Below, piece by piece: positions 10,972-21,254 of a DNA stretch of 37,366 bases; the stretch's first letter is position 1; every line of letters starts with the position of its first letter. The notes beneath the pieces are model-generated. The model did not search any database. It was not told the DNA's origin and was given only the letters and a program-made list of their open reading frames with translations. The stretch is taken from NCBI RefSeq assembly GCF_004359215.1, contig NC_090619.1, forward strand, positions 3,019,762-3,057,127. Reading direction: 5' to 3'. Position numbers and translations under genes: made by a program. The DNA comes from Bremia lactucae (lineage: Eukaryota; Oomycota; Peronosporomycetes; Peronosporales; Peronosporaceae).

Positions 10972-11755
10972 CTATGGTTGTATGGTCAACCGAAGCGCTA
11001 AAATACCGGCAAGACTTTTCTTTCTTTTGTGGCATAAATGCCGAACGTAACTGGCCTTTGACCTTAAGCTTGGCGAAATTGAAGCGAAGCTTCCGTTCCA
11101 AACGAACATCAGCCACATCCGCAAACTCTCTATATTCCGAATATTGCGGAAGCGGCGGGCAAGATGGACCCATTTCTCAAATGAGACTTCATTTTCACTT
11201 CTTGTTTCGTTTGGAAACAAAACGATCGGAATTTCCTCATTGAGGTCACCGAAGCCCCACGGCATTGATCACGTAGACCGTCAGATACTGACCTCGCGTC
11301 ATTACCTTTGACTTAAGGTATCGCTCATGAAGAGCGTCGCGAGCAGCGAAGTCCTCCGGTGTCTTCGCCGGGCCACCAGAGGTCCAGATGGCCAAACTGT
11401 ACCCCGCGATCTCTTTGAGATGCTCTGGAGTGAATCTATATTCACTATGAGCTTTCGCTTTCGCTATCTCGGCAGACGACGAGCTTGTTCCTCTATGAGG
11501 ATTGCCTGCTCTTGCTCTTCATCGAGTGGATTCGTAATGATGTTGGACTCAGGGTCCTGTGTCCTGCTCAATACAGTTAAGACCTCAGCGGCACCACGTT
11601 CTAGGAACAAATTCGGGGCCCGCCGACATCCGGAGGAGAAGGCGTGTAAGAGCGACGCTCTTTCCCTTCATCCTCTGATGGGGAGTGACTTTCAAAGTCC
11701 ACCCCTCATCGTCGAGGAAGGTGCTAAGAGTCTGTGGCTCACGCTTGATTGTCAT
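10972..11755 (-). pseudogene. antisense ORF downstream of the family-3 chromodomain (broken)
   Basis: On the minus strand a plausible start, MTIKREPQ, lies at 11755, 112 bp inside the 3' LTR. The frame holds to 11585, shifts to a frame with VLSRTQDPESNIITNPLDEEQEQ (about 11570-11500), is broken again, and resumes at 11265-10972 with basic and hydrophobic segments. It runs towards the pol 3' end, so it is convergent with pol. I do not recognise the protein. Its position matches the antisense ORF of the family-1 element at 14293-15039. It could be an accessory gene of these elements or captured host coding sequence. Confidence 0.45.
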
Positions 11756-11853
11756 GGGAGAAAGGAAAGAAAAACACAACCGAACGGATAGCTGTTTAGG
11801 TTCCAAGCCCAAAAAGGAAATAAAGCGTATGTTGTCACTCGGTGTCAACAGTC

Positions 11854-11866
11854 TGATGGGGGAGGG
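11854..11866 (+). other. polypurine tract
   Basis: A GATGGGGGAGGG-type purine run ends exactly at the TG of the LTR at 11867. This fixes the plus-strand orientation of the family-3 element and marks the LTR as its 3' copy. Confidence 0.75.
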
Positions 11867-12335
11867 TGTAATGGGGCACACATCAGTTGGAGAACCGTTG
11901 TTGTGGTACATTTACTTAATGGGTTAAATACCCTTTTATCCTATTGTAAAACAATTAATTACTTAAATCTCATTTATTATGGGTAACAAATGAGGTCGCC
12001 GCCTGATCTGGCTGCCGAAATCTATCTTTAAATTAGCTAGGGTAAGTTTAAGATTAAATAATTAAATAAAGTGCAGTTCCCATAGATCTTAAAGCGTTAA
12101 GTGCCTTACTAAGGCTTGTGCATCGATCTGTAAGAGATAGAAGCCTTTTTAAGGTATATACTCTTGGGCACTAGTTGCCACTTGGTTCTACAAACCCCTG
12201 AATCCCTTGAACTAGGATTTAAGCTTTAATAGCTTGTACGACTCCCTGGGTTGTCAAACCCATTAGTTCGATAGTATAAGAGACTCTCTAAGTCTAAAGT
12301 CTTCCTCTGACTTTAGGAGCGAGGTAGCTCCGCTA
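11867..12335 (+). mobile_element. 3' LTR of the family-3 gypsy element
   Basis: It starts TGTAATGGGGCACAC directly after the polypurine tract. Its left half matches 4801-4985, and its right half is the reverse complement of 6004-6300. It ends near CTCCGCTA; the other copy ends in the expected CTACA, so the last bases here are altered or lost. An A-rich tract follows at 12338-12348. Confidence 0.85.
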
Positions 12336-12499
12336 AAATAAAAAAAAAATTCTTGAAGAATATCATATAATCATTAAGTTACATACACCTAGCTATAGTA
12401 CACACATTTAACTTGTATTGCCGCTTCATTCGCGTTATATCGTCACACTTGCAGTTCCTTTTGTGATCACTCCCAACCCCACAAGTCGTACAACTTGAG

Positions 12500-12795
12500 A
12501 ATCTAAGCCACGGTCAACCCAATATGTTGATTCAATTTGCTCTGCAAAGAGATGATAAACATGCGGCTATAGCCGAATTCTTGCAACAAGAATTGGACGC
12601 GGCCCGAGAAAAGGTAACCTTGCTTCACCAGCAAGAATCCTAGCAGGCAGAACTTAAGAGAGAACCAGGGGTATAATAGTTGGACCTGGTATGACAGCGG
12701 CATTACATGCTGCTGGCGGTCCGAATTATGCGCACGGAAAGGCCCGAAAGCGTGAAGATTGATACCTCCAAGTTCAAGGCAGCCGAGGGCGACTC
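12500..12795 (+). pseudogene. gypsy gag N-terminal fragment (family 2 type)
   Basis: The stretch reads DDKHAAIAEFLQQELDAAREKVTLLHQQ and, after stops, KFKAAEGDS. This is the same protein as the gag at 29290-29040 on the other strand (QHAAIAEFIQHQLDGAHEKVTLLHQQ; KFKAVEGNS). It ends where the LTR at 12796 begins. Confidence 0.75.
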
Positions 12796-13219
12796 CTACA
12801 CTGATAACAGTGAAGGTAGAGATGTTGCGGAACATCACGTACACGACATGAGCAAAAGGATTTTGAGTTGCTAAGAATTCTTAGCAACTAAATGTTAATA
12901 TTAAGGAAGACTAAGTATGGGGAAATAGTAAGACTGAATTAAAATAATTAAATTCCTACGTATTGCTATCTTATTTAACTGACTCGATATATTAATTTAA
13001 GCATGAATTTTGACTTATTGCTTACTGCCCATTCGCACGACTCGCAGCGATTGACGGGGTTGATCTAAAAGCTTAAAACAATTAATGAATAGAACTGTCG
13101 CATTGCAGCTACGATATCCCGTTTATGGCAATATTGGAAATGTTAAGATTAAAACAATGTTTTTATTCTTTTTTTTGGATTTCTCCTATTGGTACTAATA
13201 TTTATGTGACGGGACACCC
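12796..13219 (-). mobile_element. 5'-truncated LTR, family 2
   Basis: It aligns to the LTRs at 24096 and 29298 from their CTACACTGATAACAGTGAAGG block to the terminal TGTGACGGGACACC. The first 25 bases or so of the LTR are missing. It lies between a plus-strand gag fragment and the family-1 pol 3' end, so it is a recombined or nested piece. Confidence 0.75.
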
Positions 13220-13240
13220 AGACTCTGTTAAACCTTTTGG

Positions 13241-14080
13241 ATGCATCGCAGAGGCAATGCGTACACAATAGAATTGCCACGTAGGATGCGAACGCATCCT
13301 ACGTTTTACGTTGGTCGACTCCGCCCGTACCGTCAGTACGCGGCTTCTTCCGAGGACGGATCTGACCACCCTTTTCAAGAATCCCTAAAAGATTCTTGTG
13401 ATCGCAAACCAGATTCTCATGTTGAACCTGGAGTTTCTCATGCCGGTTCCAAATATCCTCAAAACTACGATGAGCTGACAACAGCTCATCACGAAGAGCG
13501 TGATATTTCCGTTCGTAATCCAACATGGAGTACGCACTCTTCGAACGGTCTTCCAACCGCTCGATATGGTGAGCCTGCACCGTCTGCTCCAACGAGCGAC
13601 GCTTGCCGCGCTCGTGGTCGAGTCCCTCCTCCAAACAATGGAGGAAGTGATCGATTTTTTTCGATCTTCGACTCTAGATCCGACACACGGTTCGGATCTG
13701 ATTTTCCCTCCTCCACCACAACTACTGGTGGATTCCCACGTTGGTCAACGTTCCTTGTGGAACGTATCCAGAATCACCGTGATTTGAAGGGGCAGCGAAC
13801 GAGTTATCTTGTTCGCTGGCGCGGTTATCCACCTTCACATGACAGCTGGGAGCCTCGTTCCCAGCTGGTTGCTGACGTTGAGGGCCTCGTCCGTCAGTAT
13901 GACGAGACCCATCCGATGGTCAGAAGGTTCATCGGAAAACACGCGCCCCTGGCGCCTGTAAATGGATTGCAAAACGTCAATCGCATCCCGCATCTCAATA
14001 GAGATGCGAGCCCTTCCCCAGGGCGAAGAAAGGGAATAGACATCCCATTTTACTCTCTTCGTGTTGTCAACACAACATGA
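13241..14080 (+). CDS. gypsy pol 3' end: integrase C-terminus, linker, chromodomain (family 1)
   Basis: This is an open frame of 279 residues, cut off at its 5' side by the LTR at 12796-13219. Residues 1-33 are the integrase C-terminal block (RRGNAYTIELPRR; HPTFYVGRLRPY). Residues 34-168 form a Ser/Pro-rich linker. Residues about 170-222 are a chromodomain (FLVERI, SYLVRWRGYP, SHDSWEP, VRQYDETHP) with the aromatic positions F171, W193 and W203 kept. In chromoviruses this domain directs integration to marked chromatin. The stop at 14078 is followed by an antisense ORF and the LTR at 15097. The ATG at 13241 is internal to the original polyprotein. The DNA is unusually dense in short inverted repeats. 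Confidence 0.85.
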   Translation: MHRRGNAYTIELPRRMRTHPTFYVGRLRPYRQYAASSEDGSDHPFQESLKDSCDRKPDSHVEPGVSHAGSKYPQNYDELTTAHHEERDISVRNPTWSTHSSNGLPTARYGEPAPSAPTSDACRARGRVPPPNNGGSDRFFSIFDSRSDTRFGSDFPSSTTTTGGFPRWSTFLVERIQNHRDLKGQRTSYLVRWRGYPPSHDSWEPRSQLVADVEGLVRQYDETHPMVRRFIGKHAPLAPVNGLQNVNRIPHLNRDASPSPGRRKGIDIPFYSLRVVNTT

Positions 14081-14292
14081 ACAGGGATCACCCCACGTGA
14101 GGCTTGGAAGCCCAGCCTCACGTGACAACCGATGCAATTTATACTTGCACCGGTTGGAGTTCGTTTCTCAAACTTAGCGCGATTCGCGTTAAGTCTTTGA
14201 AGCCAGGCTTCGCGTCCGTCTTTGACATTGCGAATGAACGCGCTCCAGGCTTGCATAAGCGAGACTTTATCTCGCTCATTGTTGCCACTAAA

Positions 14293-15039
14293 CTATCGAT
14301 GCTTAAGAAAAGCATCGAGATAAAAATCTTCCTCAGCGCGAAAGTTCTTCGCGCTGGGATCAAGGCCATGTAGCTTTGTCGCAATAAATAAGGGACATTT
14401 ATTGTGAGGAATAGTCTCTCCAGACAAGCTATTGATTAGCCGTTCGGGCAAAAGCCACGGCTTCTTTTCAGCGGCGAGGCGAGACATTTTATTGTCTTCA
14501 CTCCCCTGAGAGGTACCTACTGAAGCATGGGTACCACAAGAACTTTTATTACGATGGCTTACGCCATCGTCATCACCTTGCATTGAAACAGGTGCAGGTG
14601 ACCGTACGGGAGACGGAACGGGCGATGAGGGATCATCCTCATCGTCGGAACCAAATAGACTATTAACTCGTCTATCAGAACGAGCCCTCTCACTCGAAGG
14701 CTCATAGTCAGCCGCCTGACGTCTATCAGGCGACTGTTCTATTCTCCCCGAGTCGGCCATTTCGTCCGACTCGCATTCGTAGTCGACCTCCAAAGAGAGG
14801 TCGTATTCACGTGATGAACCACCACGTGCTCCCGCAACATCTAGTGTTGCGCGAGAAAAAGATACTACGGCAGACGTTCCGTCAGCCGCAAGAGATAACA
14901 GTGCGTCACCCGCGGCTGCACGAACCGCAGCCGAAGGTGCCACACTATCAGCACCCCGCATAGATTTGTTCTTCATGCGATGAAATTTAAAATGATGGTT
15001 CTGACCAATCATACCATTTTTTTTAAATTGAGTGGTCAC
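14293..15039 (-). CDS. antisense ORF between chromodomain and 3' LTR (family 1), 248 aa
   Basis: The ATG at 15039 lies 58 bp inside the LTR at 15097. The N-terminus is basic. Next comes an Ala/Ser-rich part and, at about residues 80-185, an acidic Ser/Pro-rich part (SDDEDDPSSPVPSP). The C-terminal segment, KPWLLPERLINSLSGE ... FRAEEDFYLDAF, looks folded. A stop at 14293 ends the frame, but related coding text continues in the next frames to about 14050. The same antisense arrangement, in broken form, follows the chromodomain copy at 21255-22075. It might be read as the gag of an opposite-strand element, but the polypurine tract at 15082-15096 and the repeated arrangement argue that it belongs to this element. 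Function unknown. Confidence 0.5.
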   Translation of the reverse strand: MTTQFKKNGMIGQNHHFKFHRMKNKSMRGADSVAPSAAVRAAAGDALLSLAADGTSAVVSFSRATLDVAGARGGSSREYDLSLEVDYECESDEMADSGRIEQSPDRRQAADYEPSSERARSDRRVNSLFGSDDEDDPSSPVPSPVRSPAPVSMQGDDDGVSHRNKSSCGTHASVGTSQGSEDNKMSRLAAEKKPWLLPERLINSLSGETIPHNKCPLFIATKLHGLDPSAKNFRAEEDFYLDAFLKHR

Positions 15040-15081
15040 ATAGTGACCATTCCATCCAATGACAGTCAGAGTGATTGTCGT

Positions 15082-15096
15082 TTAAGGGAGGGGTGA
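15082..15096 (+). other. polypurine tract
   Basis: AAGGGAGGGGTGA lies directly before TGTAACGGGG. It defines the LTR at 15097 as the 3' LTR of a plus-strand element. Confidence 0.7.
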
Positions 15097-15486
15097 TGTA
15101 ACGGGGTGTATCGTTACATGAAATTTATACTTAAAGGTAGTTAATTAATATTATCTAAACGGTAGATAATTTTTGGAGAATATTACTTTATATAGTAATG
15201 TTCAGAAATCTTATCCATAAATAGGTATAGGCCATTATATCTATTTATCCCGCAGACTAAACAGCTGTAAACTGTAAACAAAGAGAGAGACAGATAATAT
15301 TTCAATTGCATGTTTAGTATTAGTTTATAATTAAGTTAACATAAACAGATAGAAAGAAGAGAAACTTAATTATATTAATACAGTTTTCATTTGACCCTCT
15401 TAAAGCTAGTTACCTTAAAAAAAAGTCTTCCTCTGCACGTACTAGTGTACGTGAAATAACGTAAGGCACCACTCGCAACTGAAGCA
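15097..15486 (+). mobile_element. 3' LTR of family-1 element, cut by the assembly gap
   Basis: It starts TGTAACGGGGTGTATCGTTACATG and aligns through about 270 bases with the LTR at 37092. Landmarks are a GGTAGATAAT block, a TTATCCATAAATAGGTATAG block and a CGCAGACTAA block. It runs into the N gap at 15487, so the left contig ends inside a repeat, which is a usual place for an assembly to stop. Confidence 0.85.
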
Positions 15487-15586
15487 NNNNNNNNNNNNNN
15501 NNNNNNNNNNNNNNNNNNNNNNNNNNNNNNNNNNNNNNNNNNNNNNNNNNNNNNNNNNNNNNNNNNNNNNNNNNNNNNNNNNNNNN
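15487..15586. other. assembly gap of 100 N
   Basis: Exactly 100 N, the usual placeholder for a gap of unknown size. The true distance and even the adjacency of the two sides are not established. The first 36 bases after the gap match the start of the window in inverse orientation. Confidence 0.95.
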
Positions 15587-15717
15587 AGAAACCTTTTAAG
15601 CAGTGCCAATCGCAATCCGTGCTAAAGGCGCAATCGGAGCGAGTTATGGTAGCATTTGCCGGGCCCACGCTCATTGCTCTAGTGATTTCCATGTTATGGT
15701 ACCTCCACAACGTTTGA
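15587..15717 (+). CDS. 3' part of the tail-anchored protein gene (end of exon 2)
   Basis: The frame is open from the gap edge (first whole codon at 15589) to TGA at 15715-15717. Its first 36 bases are the reverse complement of 1-36, and there both reading frames agree, so this is the continuation of the gene at 446-1. The last 25 residues or so are a hydrophobic segment (VAFAGPTLIALVISMLWYL) followed by a short polar end, a typical C-terminal membrane anchor. The following gene starts 82 bp downstream on the same strand. Confidence 0.7.
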
Positions 15718-15799
15718 GCTTTTCGCTAATACAACTTAATTCAGATTATTTAGTACTTAATCTAAAAGTGGGCATTTCCTCGACTGTAATCGAATAAAG

Positions 15800-16810
15800 A
15801 TGGTCAGGACGGATGTTATTGGCGATTTGACGTCTTTGGGGCTACTTAATCAAAGAGCTCGCATACTCGTTGTTGGCGATGGCAACTTCTCCTACTCCCG
15901 AGCGCTCATGCGCGCCAATAGCGCACGCATTAAAGCGTCCGAAATTAATGTGACGGTCACGTCCCTGGACGCAGAGAGCCAATTGGTAAAAATGTATCCA
16001 AATTCTCGTGCTATTTTGGATGAGTTGCGCAGTAGTGGCATTAACATTCGACATGGTGTTGATGCCACTAAGCTGGAGAGCCTTTCATTTAAGAACGATA
16101 CACAACGTAACAAATTTGACCGCGTCGTGTTTAATTTCCCACATTATGTGGCGAATGGAGGCGGCAACAAGAATATAAGCAACAAAATTCATCGTCATCG
16201 CCAATTGCTTGTTGCCTTTTTTGCCAGTGCCAGTCAAGTGCTGACGAGAGACGGACAAATTTGGGTGACATTGTGTGCCGGACAAGGAGGGACGAAGCTG
16301 GAGATGAAGCCACGAACAGAAGGGAATACATGGCAAATCATTCAGTGTGCTGCGGCTGCAAAATTGGTGCTTCAAGACGCACATTTTTTCCCTATGGAGG
16401 CTTTGACTGCGCTAGGATATTACAGCGTGGGGTATCAGTCGCGTGAAAAAGCGTTTTGGACGGAAGGTGGCATAACGCATGTATTTTGTCACGAAGCTCG
16501 AGGACATAAATCTTGTTTTCCCATCACGTGGAGGCGTGGCATCAGCTTTTGGATTACAGACGAAGCATTGTTTACACAAGACCGCTTGGTTGACGTCCTA
16601 CATGAGCATTTCCCATTGGAAACAATGGATTTAGCCATTTCACTGCTTGATGAGTATCGCTGCAAAAATAGCGGGCGCAAGTCTGTCACGTACCGTCTCG
16701 ACATCTCGTCGCCTGTCATGGCACTATCTCGTGAGCGCATCAATGCATTAGTACAAACTGCACTCTATGCCATCGACAGCTCAGAATTTGGAGCTTGTCG
16801 GACTACATGA
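15800..16810 (+). CDS. BMT5-like rRNA uridine N3-methyltransferase domain fused to an FDX-ACB domain, 336 aa
   Basis: Residues about 20-235 match the DUF2431/BMT5-like methyltransferase domain. The SAM-binding loop is VVGDGNFSYS (25-33), and the family signature FDRVVFNFPH is at 106-115, followed by the NKI-HRHRQLL helix. Yeast Bmt5 methylates N3 of a uridine in 25S rRNA. Residues about 244-330 look like a ferredoxin-fold anticodon-binding domain as found at the C-terminus of mitochondrial PheRS (ISFWI, LLDEYRCKNSGRKSVTYRLDISSPVMALSRERIN). The same pairing occurs in animal FDXACB1. The likely role is RNA methylation, but the real substrate is unknown. The frame is intronless. The ATG at 15800 is preceded by an in-frame break and an AT-rich leader. 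Confidence 0.85.
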   Translation: MVRTDVIGDLTSLGLLNQRARILVVGDGNFSYSRALMRANSARIKASEINVTVTSLDAESQLVKMYPNSRAILDELRSSGINIRHGVDATKLESLSFKNDTQRNKFDRVVFNFPHYVANGGGNKNISNKIHRHRQLLVAFFASASQVLTRDGQIWVTLCAGQGGTKLEMKPRTEGNTWQIIQCAAAAKLVLQDAHFFPMEALTALGYYSVGYQSREKAFWTEGGITHVFCHEARGHKSCFPITWRRGISFWITDEALFTQDRLVDVLHEHFPLETMDLAISLLDEYRCKNSGRKSVTYRLDISSPVMALSRERINALVQTALYAIDSSEFGACRTT

Positions 16811-16928
16811 GAAATCTTCTTTTATACACCACCAGTTCCATTTTAAATTACGATTCCGACAGTTAGCTTCTGCCAAACCTTAACATGACCTGCACAAGTG
16901 GGTCCTGGCATACCTTTACTTTAGTGGC

Positions 16929-17279
16929 ATGCCAAAGATAAACAACTTCTACTTGAGGCGCCAGCCCTTACGAGGATCGCGCTACGAATTAAAGCTACAC
17001 TATGAGCGCCACAAAGGTGCAACCCCAAAACTCCTTCTGCGCGCGCGACTAAGCAAAAAAGTTCGAAAAAGGACCGGAGTATTCGTGATGAAAAACGCGT
17101 TGAGAGCAAAGGCAGGCGCCGACGACGACTTTAATTGCTTGACTGTCATTCGAACACAGAAGTTTACCAAAGTTTCTTCAACACGTTCTGTAAGAAAACC
17201 TTCCACAAATCTTGTTTCTATCCAATCAACAGAGATATTGCATGCAGTCAAATTTCTTCAAACGTGTAGGATTGGTTAA
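16929..17279 (+). CDS. doubtful small basic ORF, 116 aa
   Basis: The frame is open from ATG at 16929 to 17279 in the spacer between the methyltransferase and the secreted-protein gene. The product is very basic (KKVRKRT, RKPST) and has no domain, signal peptide or membrane segment that I recognise. Overlapping minus-strand frames of similar quality exist, so coding status is uncertain. It may be chance or a decayed effector-like gene. Confidence 0.25.
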   Translation: MPKINNFYLRRQPLRGSRYELKLHYERHKGATPKLLLRARLSKKVRKRTGVFVMKNALRAKAGADDDFNCLTVIRTQKFTKVSSTRSVRKPSTNLVSIQSTEILHAVKFLQTCRIG

Positions 17280-17414
17280 AAGCAAGGGCTAACGTCGACA
17301 CCGAAGTACATTGGTCCATGATAGGCTGTACTGCAGATTGCGTCCTTTTTTAGCACAATTTTATTGACATCCGAGCGGCCTTGACATGCCGTCCATTCTG
17401 TTATCGAAGCCCGA

Positions 17415-17804
17415 TTGAAGAATTTGATTATCATGCGATGGAACTTCATTATTGTAATCATTGTAGCAACCTCAGCCGTATGGGTCATTGGAGAAGACAC
17501 AAGCACGGTACAGACCGAGTCGAAGAAATCCAGCACTCTACCAGCCCATCATTATCTCAAAGGAAGGAAAGCAGCCATAATGACCACCGCTACCGATGAT
17601 GAGGGAAGGGTTTTCGCGGAGAATTTCGCATCACTCAAGACTGGTTTTGCCAAAAGCTTGGAAAAAATTCGGCAAAAATATAGGAGTATTGATGAATTCC
17701 TAAAAGATAATCCTGTGATCAGAAAAGAGATCATTGTTGCAATAGTGCTGTTGACTCTTATTGTGGCTTCTCCCATTGTAGTCAACTGGTTTTATCCAGC
17801 GTAA
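17415..17804 (+). CDS. small secreted protein with C-terminal membrane anchor, effector candidate, 129 aa
   Basis: Residues 1-26 form a signal peptide, with cleavage likely after VWVIG. A second ATG at 17433 (MRWN) would give an equally good signal peptide. The mature part is about 100 residues, polar and lysine-rich, with a helical segment at about 68-100. A 21-residue hydrophobic segment (105-125) is followed by NWFYPA at the C-terminus. There is no canonical RxLR; YLKGR at 47-51 and an acidic DDEGR at 61-65 sit where RxLR and dEER motifs usually lie. No WY fold is evident. Some lettuce downy mildew effectors carry C-terminal membrane anchors and reach the host ER. Similar use here is inference. 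Alternatively it is an oomycete endomembrane protein. Confidence 0.6.
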   Translation: MKNLIIMRWNFIIVIIVATSAVWVIGEDTSTVQTESKKSSTLPAHHYLKGRKAAIMTTATDDEGRVFAENFASLKTGFAKSLEKIRQKYRSIDEFLKDNPVIRKEIIVAIVLLTLIVASPIVVNWFYPA

Positions 17805-18129
17805 GAAACATCAATTTTAATTAAGTGAAGTGTTTACCGCTATCACTTCTGTCATACTGCAGTTATCCATTACTTATCGCATTGCAAAACGTAAACAATA
17901 ACATCCACGAAAGGCATACTTGCTGCTGACTGGCAATGCCCCATGACAGCGCTTACTGATGACTGATTGCACGGTCGACGCAGCAGATGGCTATGGGTAT
18001 TGTAGGCGGGCACGTCGTAATGCGGCCACGCTCTACTTAGACACACATCCATGTACCTTTGACCAACAAGTGCTACCATGAAAAAAAATGCATCACTAAA
18101 CACTTGTGAAGTTGGCTTCTGGTCGGGAC
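17805..18129. other. intergenic spacer
   Basis: This is the 3' flank of the secreted-protein gene up to the copia remnant. I see no gene, RNA or repeat. Confidence 0.5.
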
Positions 18130-18391
18130 TGCAAAATCAAAAGTGAGATTATGATTAAATTAGATCCTATCTTTTGTACATGGTCTTGACTTGTTTAATC
18201 AATCTTACGTCAATCAATCTGACATTGTTCTATCAAACAACACGTCGATTAATCTTAACTTGTCTAATCAATCACAATCAGATCAATCTATCAGTGTCCC
18301 ATCCATCAGATGGGGCTTAAGTTATTCCAACTCTAATAAGCAACATGCAAATTTTAGGTTGCTAAACAGTCATAACATCACCTTTTAACAC
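18130..18391 (-). mobile_element. probable copia 3' LTR remnant with ATCAATCT repeats
   Basis: In minus-strand reading it starts TGTTAAAAGGTGATG at 18391, directly after the end of the copia RNase H coding region, where the 3' LTR is expected. It contains five or so imperfect AATCAATCT repeats at 18197-18290. The far end is not defined, and no partner LTR is seen. Confidence 0.45.
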
Positions 18392-18404
18392 TGTCCCTTG
18401 ATGT

Positions 18405-19290
18405 TTGTGCTGTGAAGCGTTTATTTGGTTAGCTCGAGACTCGCAACGAATTTGTTGTGTTTGTCTTTCGCAATTGCCTTTGTCATGCAATCGGCTACCA
18501 TGTCTTCAGTGGACTTGTATTCCAGCTCAATAATCATCATATCCACTCCCTCACGGATAAAGTGGTATTTACTGTCGATATGTTTGGTTCTTGAGTGGTA
18601 GACCGGATTCTTTGCAAATGCGATACATCCTTGGTTGTCTTGATAAATAGTTGTGCATCACCATAAAAACCTTTTAAGTCCTTGAGTAGTAGCCGAAGCC
18701 AGATAGCTTCCTGAGTTGCGTTGTAAAGACTCATGTACTCGGCTTCTGTACTCGAAGTTGCCACTGTTGGCTGCCGCTTGGACTTCCACGAAATGACGCT
18801 ACCATTTAAAAATATAACATAGCCTGTTGTCGATCGTCGCTTGCCCAAATCAACAGCCCAATTACCATCATCAAAGCCAATTAGCTCTCCCTTGCTAGGG
18901 CCGTCGAATGACATTTCAATGTCTTGAAATGTCTTCAGATGCTTTAGAATCCGCTTGGCTGCAATCCAGTGCGATTTTCGTTTTTCTCGCAAAACTTAGC
19001 CACCTCTCCCATGACGTGTGCAATGTCTGGTCGAGTAGAAATTGCCACGCACATTAGTGCTCCCACAAGCTCACGACAAAAGAATCTTTTAATAAAACCA
19101 TTTCATCGTGTGCTGGGGCTTGACATGTTTTGGATTGCTGTCCGCTGGAGTATGTACATCTTTGCAGCATTCCATGCCAAATTTTTCTGCAAGTCGCTTG
19201 ATATATGCACGCTGGTCAATCTTGATTACCTTGCTGCTCTGGTCGCGATGTATCTTAACCATGTATATAAATTTTTCATGCTCCAATTTA
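18405..19290 (-). pseudogene. Ty1/copia reverse transcriptase end and RNase H
   Basis: At 19286-19089 the frame reads IKIDQRAYIKRLAEKFGMECCK ... TPAD, the end of the copia reverse transcriptase. At 18992-18650 it reads IAAKRILKHLKT, DGNWAVDLGKRRSTTGYV, SWKSKRQPTVATSSTEAEYMSL and EAIWLRLLLKDL, the RNase H. The two parts are in different frames, and a frameshift near 18650 breaks the C-terminus. The opposite strand shows a long spurious frame (18969-19595). Confidence 0.9.
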
Positions 19291-20573
19291 AAACGCTCGA
19301 TTATAATATCTCACCGCAGAAGCCGCCATTAAATTTACACTTGCTTATTTATGAGCGCCTCTCAGATCGTTGTGGACATAAAACATATATTTGTGTCATT
19401 TCAAGAGTGTCAAGAATCTTCCTGGCACTAGACCTGATCTATAGGCGATCGCAATTTTGGCTTGAAACGAGGCCCGGTTCAGTTGAAAGACCAATTCGAT
19501 CGGAGCTAGTCAGCTTGTGGACCGAACGATGGTGGCATCCTGGCTCACCATATCATCGGTGTCCAAATCATTTTTTTCTCCTCAGTAAGCGTTAGATGAT
19601 TTGAGACACTCAACCCGCTTCACCGCAAAAGGTCTCTAGAGCGCAATTATTTTTGATCGCGCAACAGTAGAAGCTGCCTTGTACAAGTTCTCAGTAAGTG
19701 TCGCTACAATGAAGTACAGTTCGTTGACAAAAAGAGTTACACATTTTCTTTGAGTGCTAACCCGAAAAACACTTTGGCAAGCGGTTGTGGCGCAAATGGG
19801 TCATGTCGCAATTGTAAGCAGGGTAAGTCAACGATGTGAAGCTTTAAAAACCAAGGATGCTCATAATTTAAAGCATGCGACGATGTAATTTCAACAAGCC
19901 CAATCTGAACTGCCACCGGATCTAAATGTTCAGACAGCCTAAACTTATAGCCTCACAATAGGTGGATAAATAATAAGTGTAAAAATTCCTTGGGGTAGTA
20001 TAAGTGGTCATAACCTCGATAAAGCTGATTTTATTTGAAATAGCGTTAATGCAGGTTATTTGCTTTTGGAGCAGCCATCTCAGATAATCACTTATATCCA
20101 AGAGATTGCGACGTACAAAAGCCTTAAGAAATATATAAGCGCAACTAGATCACCATATGATTCAGTGCCAACAGGTTTTTGCGGCATGCGAGTTAAAGCA
20201 CTTCGTAAGATTTTTAATTATGCCAAATATATATGCTTTCTTGGATTCATCCGAGCAACATAGTTCAATCTTGATAAATTGGGGGCCAAACTTAGCCAAA
20301 CTTACCGTTGTTTTTAAAGCAAGAATTTATCTTTAGGACTGCCAGGCGAGCGATTCCAAAAATATGTCGACTGCAGACGACCGTAAACGTATGATCAGAA
20401 AAATACAATAGCACGCTTATCATTATATATGTGATGCTGCCTCAAAGGCACCGAACGTCAAAGGTCGCGAGCAAAAATTTGCAACGATAAGAACCTTGCG
20501 TGGCTTTATTAGCAACACGCCGATTTTAATCGAAAAAAAATCGTGTGACGACATCATTGAGTGTTGCTCAATC
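19291..20573. other. decayed stretch, probably rest of the copia element
   Basis: No frame longer than about 65 residues here has recognisable content. It lies upstream of the copia reverse transcriptase in that element's orientation, so it may be degenerate pol, but I cannot show it. Confidence 0.35.
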
Positions 20574-21254
20574 TGTAACGGGGTGTCCCTTACATAAATA
20601 TTATTTTATATATTGACACGATGTTTCGACTCCATGTACTACCCCGTAGACTGGTCTCAGGTCGAGACCCCCGGTTTACGGCGGAGTTCTGGCAATCTGT
20701 GTCTAAATGATTTGGATCACAGTTAAGAGGTCAACTTCTGGCCATCCGGAAACAGATTGTCAGACAGAATGTGCAAACTGTATCCTCGAAGAAACACTTC
20801 GCAGATAAGTCTACTCGTTTCCGAATTGACGCGAGTTCTTGGCGCCGGCTGAGTTTTCCATCAACAACTCGGTGCATGCATCAACTTAGCGTACACCATT
20901 TTATGTAAATGGCTTACGCCATCCACGTATACCCACCTTGTTTGAGAGTGAGTCTTATTCAAGAGAGGACTTGCTCATGCAAAGAGCAATCTAGCTCTTG
21001 CTCATTGCGCATTGACTGAATAGTCAATGCGAAGGATACCATTATTGGTTCAATCAACATTGAAGGGGACATACTCTGTAATAACGATAAGGCTATTGCT
21101 GACTTTTACAGCAACGACACTGATATACTCAGCATCGAAAACAAAAATATTGGTGATAATTTGATGCTCTCACTAAAGAGAAGAATAATATCTCCGCACT
21201 GAAAACAATATTAAAACTGAGTCAGCTGGTGATTTCCTGCTGGCTAGAGAAGCA
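20574..21254 (+). pseudogene. LTR start and degenerate gypsy integrase region (family 1)
   Basis: TGTAACGGGGTGTCCCTTAC at 20574 is an LTR-type terminus, but the LTR is truncated after about 50 bases. From 20640 a broken frame carries FWQSVSK and GSQLRGQLLAIRKQIVRQNVQT, as in the region after the integrase catalytic core. Between 21040 and 21250 an acidic, Asp/Asn-rich linker leads into VRFVQDSIADAL. Several perfect short inverted repeats occur, such as a 10-bp stem at 21008-21031. Confidence 0.5.
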